A DNA stretch of 18,745 bases from an uncultured Porphyromonadaceae bacterium (lineage in GTDB: Bacteria > Bacteroidota > Bacteroidia > Bacteroidales > Muribaculaceae): positions 1 through 18,745 of the forward strand of contig CAMWUZ010000013.1 of NCBI GenBank assembly GCA_947177595.1. The letters are read 5' to 3'. A program made the translations under genes and the position numbers. Every line of letters begins with the position of its first letter. Position 1 is the first letter of the stretch. The notes below the pieces were generated by a model. That model saw only the letters and a program-made list of their open reading frames with translations, had not been told where the DNA came from and made no database searches. This document shows, one piece after another, positions 1 through 7,750 of this stretch.

Positions 1-2
1 AG

Positions 3-3000
3 GACAATGCACAATTGTTTATTCCTAATGGAAGCCTGGATGCATATAAATCAGCCGATGGATGGAGGGACTTCAAAAATTTTATAGTTGAAGCAACTGA
101 AATCACTCTCAACAAAATTACATTAGAGCTTACTGAGAGTAATTCCTACACCCTAACAGCTACAGTTCTTCCCGAAAACACCACCGACAAGACTCTGACC
201 TGGAGCAGCAGTGATGAGGAGATTGCAACTGTAAGCGCGACAGGCTTGGTAACGGCAATCAAGGAGGGTACAGCAACCATCACCGCAACCACGGCAAACG
301 GCTTGACTGCCACTTGCACCGTGACGGTTAAACAGTTGGTGGTGCTACCAACTAAAATAACATTCAAGCGTTCAAGCATCAGTCTTCATATTGAGCACAC
401 CAATGTCCTTGTTCCCTCAATTGCCCCTACTTCCGTCACCGATAAGTCTCTTACATGGGCATCGAGCAATCCCTCTGTGGCTTCTGTTGATGCTTCGGGC
501 AATATCAAGGGGTTAAGCCTTGGCGAAACCATCATCACTGCCACTACATCAAATAATCTCACTGCCTCCTGCAAAGTCACTGTTATTCCGTGGGCTGTTG
601 GAGGAATCGAATATCTGAGAATACCGGGTGGAGGAGAAAACGGTGAGGATATCGTAAGGGTTATAGGTGGAGAGCCTGATGTGGAAGGTAATCTTACCAT
701 ACCTGATGAGGTGGAAATCGAGGGTAAGATTTATATCGTTGCCGAGATCGAAGATGAGGTGTTCAAAGGTAAGACCGATATAACTAAACTTATTATTCCT
801 AAGACCGTTGTCAAAGTCGGTAATGAGGCTTTCGCCGGCTGCACAAACCTCGTTGAAGTTGAGGCTGAGGACGGTACCAAGACGCTAACCTGCGGAAAAG
901 ATGCGTTTAAGGACGCACACATAGCCACACTCTATCTCGGCAGAAATACAACCGGCTCACCCTTTGCGGGCAATGATGCGCTGCCCGACCTTAAGATTGG
1001 TCGCACAGTTACCTCTCTCTCTTCCGCCGACTTCAAAGGTTGCACCGGAATTAAAGATGTATGGGCTTATCCCTCAGTGCCACCTGCACTGCCTGATGAT
1101 GGCTTTGAGCAGAGCGTTTATGATAATGCCACACTCCATGTTTCTGATGCCACGGAGGCTACATATAAAGTTGCCGAAGGATGGAAGAATTTCGTTGTTA
1201 CTCAAGGGCTCAACGAGATTCTGCCGGAATCAATGACGCTGAATATCACCGAACTTGAACTTAAAGAGAAGGCATCAACTACTCTTACAGTAACTTTTAC
1301 TCCGGGCGAGACTACAAATAAGAGGGTTACATGGCGGTCAAGCAATCCTAATGTGGTGAGTGTCAGCTCAACAGGTAGAGTGACAGCGGTAAGAACCGGA
1401 ACGGCAGTTATTACCGCGACATCAGTTACAACAACTCAGGATGGTGTTACTCCAACCGCTACCTGCACCGTTACTGTCGTACCTCAGACCGCCACTGTTG
1501 ACGGCATAGACTATGAGATTGTGATTGGCGGCGGTGAGGACGGCAAGGATATTGTGAAAGTGACCGGTGGAAAAACCGATCCGGACGGCAACTTGAGAAT
1601 TCCTGACGAAATCGAGATAGACGGTAAGAAATATCCTGTAACAGAGATTGGTGACGGAGCTTTCAAGAACCGTACTGACATCAGGAAACTCATAATTCCG
1701 GCTACTGTTGTCACTATCGGTAATGAGGCTTTCGCCGGATGCACGAATCTCGTTGAAGTCGAGGCTGAGGACGGAGAGAAACTGCTTGATTGCGGCACTG
1801 ACGCTTTCAAGGACGCCCCGATAGCTATACTATATCTCGGCAGAGACACATCCGGATTACCGTTCACCGGTAAGGATTCACTCACGGATCTAACTTTCGG
1901 TGACAAGGTCACTGTTATCGATCCGGCTGACTTCAAGGGCTGTACCGCCATCAGAAATATCACCGTATATGCTCCCGTTCCACCGGAGGTATATGAGGAG
2001 AGCTTCGAGGATAATGTATATGAAAACGCAACCCTGCGTGTGCCGGACGAGAGTGTGGAGGACTATAAGGCTGACGAGGTATGGAGCAGGTTCTTCAATC
2101 TTCTTGGCGTAAGCGAGATTCGCCCGATAGATATTGAAATGGAGCTTGCTGATGTTGAACTTACCGAAGGCGAGTCAACAACACTCAAAGCTATAATAAC
2201 TCCCGAAAATGCCACTGAAAAGAGCGTGACATGGAGCAGCAGCGCTCCCACCATCGCTTCAGTGGATAATAACGGTAAGGTGACTGCACTTGCTGCTGGC
2301 ACCGTGACAATAACAGCTACGACCTCTAATGGTCTTACCGCAACCTGCACCGTTACTGTCGTGCCTCAGACCGGCACCATTGACGGCATAGACTATGAGA
2401 TTGTGATTGGCGGCGGTGAGGACGGCAATGATATTGTGAAAGTGACCGGTGGTAAAACCGATCCGGACGGCAACTTGAGAATTCCTGACGAAATCGAGAT
2501 AGACGGTAAGAAATATCCTGTAACAGAGATTGGTGACGGAGCTTTCAAGAACCGTACTGACATCAGGAAACTCATAATTCCGGCTACTGTTGTCACTATC
2601 GGTAATGAGGCTTTCGCCGGATGCACGAATCTCGTTGAAGTCGAGGCTGAGGACGGAGAGAAACTGCTTGATTGCGGCACTGACGCTTTCAAGGACGCCC
2701 CGATAGCTATACTATATCTCGGCAGAGACACATCCGGATTACCGTTCACCGGTAAGGATTCACTCACGGATCTAACTTTCGGTGACAAGGTCACTGTTAT
2801 CGATCCGGCTGACTTCAAGGGCTGTACCGCCATCAGAAATATCACCGTATATGCTCCCGTTCCACCGGAGGTATATGAGGAGAGCTTCGAGGATAATGTA
2901 TATGAAAACGCAACCCTGCGTGTGCCGGACGAGAGTGTGGAGGACTATAAGGCTGACGAGGTATGGAGCAAGTTCTTCAATCTTCTGGGCGTAAGTGAAA

Positions 3001-3443
3001 TACGCCCGATAGACATTGAAATGGAACTCGCTGATGTTGAACTTACCGAAGGCGAGTCAACAACACTCAAAGCTATAATCACCCCCGAAAATGCTACAGA
3101 CAAAACTGCTACCTGGAGTTCAAGTAATGAGGCGGTTGCTACAGTAAGTGCAACAGGCTTGGTAACAGCAATCAAAGCCGGAACAGCCACAATCACCGCT
3201 TCAACTGCTAACGGTCTTACCGCAACCTGCACCGTGACAGTGAAGGAGAAGCCCGCAGGTATCGTGGGTGTTGAAGGAGAGAGCCAAGACGCGGTGCGTG
3301 TTGAGGGTGACAAGCTAATTGCTCCTGAGGGTAGCGCAATCTACGACCTGAACGGACGGCGAGTAAACGCCAACGGGCTGCGTCCCGGCATTTATATCGT
3401 GCGTATGTTCAACGGCAAGTCTATGAAAGTTATGGTGAAATAA
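3..3443 (+). CDS. Modular Big_2 / BspA-like leucine-rich-repeat surface protein (5' truncated)
   Basis: The reading frame is open to the left edge, so the N-terminus is missing. The first codons (about 3-96) are the tail of another LRR module, matching the DNATLxV...YKxAxGW ends of the later modules. Modules in order: Big_2 (bacterial Ig-like) at about 99-331 and 349-587; LRR_5/BspA type at about 598-1205; Big_2 at 1228-1482; LRR at 1498-2107; Big_2 at 2116-2364; LRR at 2380-2989; Big_2 at 2998-3246. The LRR modules carry the usual IP..V..IGNEAFAGCTNL pattern, and the Big_2 domains the TWSSS...A.V...G.VTA...GTATITA pattern. The last 40 residues (IYDLNGRRV...GIYIVR...KVMVK) resemble the C-terminal sorting-type domain common in Bacteroidota and associated with type IX secretion. 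I infer a cell-surface or secreted adhesive or scaffold role. Ligand unknown. A terminator hairpin follows the stop. Confidence 0.9.
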   Translation, partial: DNAQLFIPNGSLDAYKSADGWRDFKNFIVEATEITLNKITLELTESNSYTLTATVLPENTTDKTLTWSSSDEEIATVSATGLVTAIKEGTATITATTANGLTATCTVTVKQLVVLPTKITFKRSSISLHIEHTNVLVPSIAPTSVTDKSLTWASSNPSVASVDASGNIKGLSLGETIITATTSNNLTASCKVTVIPWAVGGIEYLRIPGGGENGEDIVRVIGGEPDVEGNLTIPDEVEIEGKIYIVAEIEDEVFKGKTDITKLIIPKTVVKVGNEAFAGCTNLVEVEAEDGTKTLTCGKDAFKDAHIATLYLGRNTTGSPFAGNDALPDLKIGRTVTSLSSADFKGCTGIKDVWAYPSVPPALPDDGFEQSVYDNATLHVSDATEATYKVAEGWKNFVVTQGLNEILPESMTLNITELELKEKASTTLTVTFTPGETTNKRVTWRSSNPNVVSVSSTGRVTAVRTGTAVITATSVTTTQDGVTPTATCTVTVVPQTATVDGIDYEIVIGGGEDGKDIVKVTGGKTDPDGNLRIPDEIEIDGKKYPVTEIGDGAFKNRTDIRKLIIPATVVTIGNEAFAGCTNLVEVEAEDGEKLLDCGTDAFKDAPIAILYLGRDTSGLPFTGKDSLTDLTFGDKVTVIDPADFKGCTAIRNITVYAPVPPEVYEESFEDNVYENATLRVPDESVEDYKADEVWSRFFNLLGVSEIRPIDIEMELADVELTEGESTTLKAIITPENATEKSVTWSSSAPTIASVDNNGKVTALAAGTVTITATTSNGLTATCTVTVVPQTGTIDGIDYEIVIGGGEDGNDIVKVTGGKTDPDGNLRIPDEIEIDGKKYPVTEIGDGAFKNRTDIRKLIIPATVVTIGNEAFAGCTNLVEVEAEDGEKLLDCGTDAFKDAPIAILYLGRDTSGLPFTGKDSLTDLTFGDKVTVIDPADFKGCTAIRNITVYAPVPPEVYEESFEDNVYENATLRVPDESVEDYKADEVWSKFFNLLGVSEIRPIDIEMELADVELTEGESTTLKAIITPENATDKTATWSSSNEAVATVSATGLVTAIKAGTATITASTANGLTATCTVTVKEKPAGIVGVEGESQDAVRVEGDKLIAPEGSAIYDLNGRRVNANGLRPGIYIVRMFNGKSMKVMVK
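1500..2970 (+). repeat. Near-identical tandem duplication, 882-bp period, inside the LRR/Big_2 gene
   Basis: The stretch starting at 1500 recurs at 2382 (offset 882 bp, 294 codons). Reading the two copies side by side, 1500-2088 and 2382-2970 differ at only two positions: 1547/2429 (Lys to Asn codon) and 1571/2453 (synonymous Gly). The 517 bases 1572-2088 and 2454-2970 are identical. Similarity continues into the following Big_2 domain (about 2089-2200 against 2971-3082) with scattered, mostly synonymous changes, then drops. The earlier LRR module (about 598-1205) is clearly more diverged. This looks like a recent in-frame duplication or gene conversion of one LRR module. Confidence 0.95.
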
Positions 3444-3470
3444 AACATTTATACAGCAGTGTAATAATAA

Positions 3471-3503
3471 GGAGAGGTCGCCGATATGGTGATCTCTCTT
3501 TTT
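3471..3503 (+). terminator. Rho-independent terminator after the surface-protein gene
   Basis: GAGAGGTCGCC (3472-3482) pairs with GGTGATCTCTC (3488-3498) across a GATAT loop, giving an 11-bp stem with two G-U pairs. A run of five T (3499-3503) follows. It lies 28 bases past the stop at 3443 and upstream of polA, so it separates the two transcripts. Confidence 0.8.
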
Positions 3504-3531
3504 CTCGTTTATGCAAAAATTATTACTTTAG
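3501..3531 (+). promoter_or_regulatory. Possible polA promoter (Bacteroidota type)
   Basis: TACTTTAG (3524-3531) matches the TAnnTTTG -7 element except at one position. TTTC (3501-3504), 19 bases upstream, is one base off the TTTG -33 element. It overlaps the T-tract of the preceding terminator and leaves a leader of only about 10 bases before the polA ATG at 3548. This is a weak call made because a promoter is expected here. Confidence 0.35.
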
Positions 3532-3547
3532 CAGAAAAATAAGATAT

Positions 3548-6292
3548 ATGGAACAGAAAAAACTTTTTCTGCTTGATGCATACGCACTCATATACCGCGC
3601 TTATTACGCGCTAATCCGTTCGCCGAGGATTACCACGAAGGGGGTCAATACTTCGGCGATTTTCGGTTTCTGCAATACTCTCGATGAAGTGCTCCGCAAG
3701 GAGAATCCCACTCACATTGCCGTTTGCTTCGATCCGTCGGGGAAAACCTTCCGCCATGAAGCTTACGCCGAGTACAAGGCTCAGCGCGACAAACAGCCGG
3801 AGGATATCACCGCTTCCGTTCCATATATCAAGCGTATTCTTGCAGCATATAATATCCCGTCGATAGAAGTGGAGGGATATGAGGCTGATGATGTTATCGG
3901 CACTCTGTCGCGTCTCGCCGAGAAAGAAGGATTCATCACCTATATGATGACTCCGGACAAGGATTATGGTCAGCTCGTGACCGACAAGGTGTTCATGTAT
4001 CGCCCGTCGCTACGCGGAGAGGGTTTTGAAATACGCGGTCCCAAAGAGATATGCGCCAAGTATCTGATAGATGATCCGAAGCAGGTTATAGATATGCTCG
4101 CACTCGAGGGTGATGCGAGTGACAATATTCCGGGTTGTCCGGGTGTTGGAGAAAAGACTGCCGCCAAGCTGATCAGCGCCTGGGGAAGTGTGGAGAATCT
4201 GCTGAGTCATACTCAGGATGTGAAAGGCGCTCTTCGCCAGAAAATCGAGGACAATGCCGAGAATATCCGGTTCTCGAAATTTCTTGCCACTATAAAAACG
4301 GATGTGCCGATCGGTGACATTACTCCCGGCTCGCTGAAACGCAAGAGCCTGAATGTTGACGCTCTTATCGAAATATATCGCGAACTTGAATTCCGCACTT
4401 TCCTCAACCGTCTCGGAGCGTCACAGTCACCCGCCCTATCTCAGACTCCCGCCGAAGGAGAGATGGGAAGCCTGTTTGACGTGGCGCAGGAGGCTCCGAA
4501 AACATCATTGAAATCAGGTAATTATGATTATAAACTCATAACCAATCCTATAGAGACTGCCGAAGCGGTGAAATCGCTGCTGGGCGAGGAGATGATTGCC
4601 ATAGCTGTAAACGCAACAGGCGAATTTGCAATGATAGCGAGGGTAAATGGCATTGCACTGAGCGCAGCCGAAGGGAAAGCGGTGTATATAGCGATGCCTG
4701 AAGAGAGGGAGCAGAGAGCCGAGATATCTGTGGCTCTGCAGCCTCTGTTTGACAAGATTCCCCTCGTAATCAGCCATAATGTCAAGAGGGAAATTATCGC
4801 TCTGCGTAGAGAAAACATCTATATCTCCGACAAATATTACGACACCTCCGTTGCCCATTATCTTATAGATCCGGAGATGAAACATGAGCTCTCTTTCGTT
4901 GCTTCCAAATATCTGGACTATGCGCTTATAGAGCCGGAAACGGCAACGCCGAAATCAAAAGCGGCACCGCTATCGCGCGAGGATGCGGCAATTCGTTTCG
5001 GTGAGATCGCCGATATTACGCTGCGCCTGTATCCGATTCTCGCAAAGGTTATCAGTGAACAGAACCTTGAGCCGCTGCTCACTTCCATAGAGATGCCGCT
5101 GGTGAGAGTTCTAGCCGATATGGAGTGGACCGGTGTGAGAATAGATGTGAGAGAACTTGCCGAACTGGAGCGCCGCTTCACCGCACGCCTGAATGAGATG
5201 GAGAGCAAGATTTTTGAACTTGCCGGGGGCTCGTTCAATATCAGTTCACCGATGCAGGTTGGAGAGGTGCTTTTCGAGCGGATGAAAATTGACAGCAATG
5301 CCAAGCGCACCAAAAAGGGAGGCTATTCCACGACAGAGGAGATTCTGGAGAAATTGCGTCCTGCAAATCCGATTGTAGATCTGATTCTTCAGCATAGAGC
5401 GCTGAAAAAGTTGCTGACTACATACGTCAAGGCTCTCCCGGCGATGGTGAATCCGGCTACCGGTAAGATACATACGTCATTCAACCAGACCGTCACCGCG
5501 ACGGGACGCATCTCCTCCACCAATCCCAATCTCCAGAATATTCCAATACGTTCGGATGACGGCAGGGAGATAAGAAGGGCATTTGTAGCCGACCCCGGAG
5601 ATTTGCTGATGAGTGCAGACTATTCACAGATTGAACTCAGGCTAATGGCGGTGATGAGCGGTGACAAGGATATGATAGACGCATTCCTGTCAGGTGAGGA
5701 TATTCATCGCGCCACAGCTGCCAAGATATATCATGAGTCGCTTCAGGATGTCACGGATACCCAACGCCGCAATGCCAAGACCGCTAATTTCGGTATAATC
5801 TACGGAATCTCGGCATTCGGACTGTCGGAGCGTCTGGGAATTCCGCGTGCCGAAGCCAAGACATTGATAGACGGCTATTTCCGCACATATCCGGGCGTAA
5901 AGGAATATATGAACCGAAGCGTGGAGCAGGCGAAACAGCAGGGATATGTCACCACGGTGAAAGGTCGCAAGCGAATGCTGCCGGATATCAACAGCCGCAG
6001 CTCTGTAGTGAGAGGCTATGCGGAACGAAACGCCATCAATGCGCCGCTACAAGGCTCGGCGGCAGATATAATCAAGCTCGCCATGGTTGAGATAGACCGC
6101 CATATAGCTGAAGCGGGACTTGAGTCCAGAATGATTCTGCAGGTGCATGACGAACTTGTATTCAATGTGAAACCTGATGAACTGCCGGAGCTGCAGAAGA
6201 TAGTGATAAAAGATATGGAGGGGGCTTTTTCGGCAGCCGTACCCCTCACTGTGTCAAGCGGCACAGGTACAAACTGGCTGGAAGCTCATTGA
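3548..6292 (+). CDS. polA: DNA polymerase I
   Basis: DNA polymerase I of 914 residues, for gap filling and RNA-primer removal in replication and repair. The 5' nuclease domain (about 1-300) has LLDAYALIYRAYYAL, GYEADDVIG, TPDKDYGQLV and the helix-hairpin-helix stretch GDASDNIPGCPGVGEKTA. The polymerase domain (about 510-914) has motif A DYSQIELR (Asp691), motif B RRNAKTANFGIIYG and motif C VHDE (Asp868), so polymerase and 5' nuclease look active. The middle domain (about 325-500) keeps the 3'-5' exonuclease position, but the catalytic residues appear lost: N355/T357 where E. coli has D355/E357, E415 for D424, R483 for Y497 and I487 for D501 (alignment by eye). It is probably a non-proofreading enzyme. 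Length is close to the E. coli 928. The start is ATG 3548, and the TGA stop overlaps the next gene's ATG. Confidence 0.97.
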   Translation: MEQKKLFLLDAYALIYRAYYALIRSPRITTKGVNTSAIFGFCNTLDEVLRKENPTHIAVCFDPSGKTFRHEAYAEYKAQRDKQPEDITASVPYIKRILAAYNIPSIEVEGYEADDVIGTLSRLAEKEGFITYMMTPDKDYGQLVTDKVFMYRPSLRGEGFEIRGPKEICAKYLIDDPKQVIDMLALEGDASDNIPGCPGVGEKTAAKLISAWGSVENLLSHTQDVKGALRQKIEDNAENIRFSKFLATIKTDVPIGDITPGSLKRKSLNVDALIEIYRELEFRTFLNRLGASQSPALSQTPAEGEMGSLFDVAQEAPKTSLKSGNYDYKLITNPIETAEAVKSLLGEEMIAIAVNATGEFAMIARVNGIALSAAEGKAVYIAMPEEREQRAEISVALQPLFDKIPLVISHNVKREIIALRRENIYISDKYYDTSVAHYLIDPEMKHELSFVASKYLDYALIEPETATPKSKAAPLSREDAAIRFGEIADITLRLYPILAKVISEQNLEPLLTSIEMPLVRVLADMEWTGVRIDVRELAELERRFTARLNEMESKIFELAGGSFNISSPMQVGEVLFERMKIDSNAKRTKKGGYSTTEEILEKLRPANPIVDLILQHRALKKLLTTYVKALPAMVNPATGKIHTSFNQTVTATGRISSTNPNLQNIPIRSDDGREIRRAFVADPGDLLMSADYSQIELRLMAVMSGDKDMIDAFLSGEDIHRATAAKIYHESLQDVTDTQRRNAKTANFGIIYGISAFGLSERLGIPRAEAKTLIDGYFRTYPGVKEYMNRSVEQAKQQGYVTTVKGRKRMLPDINSRSSVVRGYAERNAINAPLQGSAADIIKLAMVEIDRHIAEAGLESRMILQVHDELVFNVKPDELPELQKIVIKDMEGAFSAAVPLTVSSGTGTNWLEAH

Positions 6293-7494
6293 TGCAAAAG
6301 CCTGTGGACATAGCGATTATCGGAGCGGGCAACAGGGGCTGCAAGTACCTGACCCTCCTTGCCGGAATGCCTGACAAGGCGAATGTTGTAGCCATTGTGG
6401 AACCGGACACACGCAGGGCGGCTCATGCGGCTACTATTCTCCGCGATGCCGGATTGCCCGAGCCGGTGGTGTTTGCGGGCTGTGAGGATATGCTGCGAAG
6501 TTGCATTCCTGCAGCGGCAATTATAGCCACGCCGGAGCGTGGACACTATTCTCAGGCGATGCAGCTTTTAGACAAGCGCGTGAATATATTGATTGAGAAA
6601 CCGGTCGCTACCACAATTGAAGAGTGCGAAGCTATCGCGAACAAGGCGGAAGAGGTGGGAGTTGTTGCAGGAGTGTGTCATGTTCTCCGCTATCATCCTT
6701 ATTTTTCGGAGCTTATACGCATAGCCACGGACGGTTCACTCGGAGAGGTGGTGAGCGTGTCGCATCGGCTCGGTGTGGGAATTGACCGCGCCTGTCACAC
6801 ATTTGTACGCGGTCCGTGGGGTATTCCACGCCTCACCTCTTCAATGATTCTGTCCAAGGGGTGCCATGACCTTGATCTTGTTACGGCAATCACCGGTAGC
6901 CACGCAGAGAAAGTGTATAGCGTTGGAGGAAGGCATTTTTTCACAGAGGAGAGCCGTCCCGATGGGTCTGCAGAACGTTGTATCAACTGCGCGATAGAGA
7001 AAAATTGCCGCTTTTCTGCAGTTGACCTTTACAGGCGGAGAAAAGAGTGGATCAGCGGTTTCATTCCCGCCGATGGCGAAACCGTAAGTGAGGAGATAGA
7101 AAGGCAGTTAAGCAAGGGTGACTATGGTAGATGCGTGTTTGCCTGCGAGAATGAAACGGTTGACAGGCAGATTGTTACGGCGGCTTTTGAAAATGGCGTA
7201 GTGGCGACAGTCACCATGAATCTTTTTACGGCAGAGGACAGCCGCGATACACATATATGCCTTACCGGTGGAGAGATTCACGGCAATGGCAGACGTATAA
7301 AGATTTTTCCGCTGAGAGGAGAGAAAACGGTGATTGACTTCAGCGCCCGAACCGGGGCTCCATATCATGCGGGCGCAGACAAGGCTGTGCTTGAGGATTT
7401 TATAAAAGCAATAACTACTCCCGGCTATAAGATGCTTGCTACAATAGATGAGGTGATGGAGAGTCACCGGATATGTATGCTGGCTGCTCTTTAG
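6292..7494 (+). CDS. Gfo/Idh/MocA-family NAD(P)-dependent oxidoreductase
   Basis: Predicted dehydrogenase of 400 residues, probably cytosolic and acting on a sugar, inositol or related polyol. The N-terminal Rossmann fold shows the dinucleotide motif IIGAGNRG (residues 9-16) and the family's EKP motif with Lys103, followed by an HxxRYHPYF stretch and a C-terminal substrate-binding domain. A small Cys cluster, C230-x2-C233-x5-C239, is present and may bind a metal. I chose ATG 6292 over the TTG three bases earlier because it gives the TGATG overlap with the polA stop, suggesting translational coupling. The 3' end faces the minus-strand small gene with only 3 bp between stops. The substrate cannot be told from sequence alone, and the link with polA looks positional rather than functional. 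Confidence 0.9.
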   Translation: MQKPVDIAIIGAGNRGCKYLTLLAGMPDKANVVAIVEPDTRRAAHAATILRDAGLPEPVVFAGCEDMLRSCIPAAAIIATPERGHYSQAMQLLDKRVNILIEKPVATTIEECEAIANKAEEVGVVAGVCHVLRYHPYFSELIRIATDGSLGEVVSVSHRLGVGIDRACHTFVRGPWGIPRLTSSMILSKGCHDLDLVTAITGSHAEKVYSVGGRHFFTEESRPDGSAERCINCAIEKNCRFSAVDLYRRRKEWISGFIPADGETVSEEIERQLSKGDYGRCVFACENETVDRQIVTAAFENGVVATVTMNLFTAEDSRDTHICLTGGEIHGNGRRIKIFPLRGEKTVIDFSARTGAPYHAGADKAVLEDFIKAITTPGYKMLATIDEVMESHRICMLAAL

Positions 7495-7497
7495 AAA

Positions 7498-7734
7498 TTA
7501 CCAGTCATCAAAATCATCATCGCTGAAGGCACCTCCGGCTATATCATCGAAATGGTTGTCGTAGCTATAATTGTGGTTGAAATCATCAAGATCATCGTAA
7601 TGTGGATTATAGTTATCGTACGTGGAGCGATGAGATTGGGAATAATCGCGATGATTGCTGTGTGAAGTGCCGTTGAAGGAGTTCCAGATCCACCGGAAGA
7701 GAATAATATCTCCTATTGTTTTCCAGAATGCCAT
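7498..7734 (-). CDS. Small Asp/His/Asn/Tyr-rich hypothetical protein
   Basis: A 78-residue protein of unknown function. Residues 1-20 are hydrophobic and aromatic (MAFWKTIGDIILFRWIWNSF), possibly a membrane anchor or amphipathic helix. The rest is low complexity, with 15 Asp in the whole protein, 6 His and many Asn, Tyr and Ser, ending in the acidic SDDDFDDW. It starts 16 bases downstream of the ABC ATPase stop on the same strand, so the two probably share a transcript. A coding role is supported by the ATG, by the exact fit between flanking genes and by the composition, but there is no recognisable domain. Metal binding by the Asp/His tail is only a guess. It could be a spurious frame, though the tight packing argues against that. 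Confidence 0.65.
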   Translation of the reverse strand: MAFWKTIGDIILFRWIWNSFNGTSHSNHRDYSQSHRSTYDNYNPHYDDLDDFNHNYSYDNHFDDIAGGAFSDDDFDDW

Positions 7735-7750
7735 ATATGTCGGTTGTGCT

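Noticed and set aside
1511..1963. 150-codon minus-strand open frame, repeated at 2393-2845
   Set aside because: Its repetition is only the shadow of the duplicated LRR module. The Ser/Pro-rich protein has no recognisable domain.
4514..4885. Minus-strand open frames opposite the middle of polA
   Set aside because: They are antisense to a clear polymerase gene, two frames overlap each other, and there are no domains.
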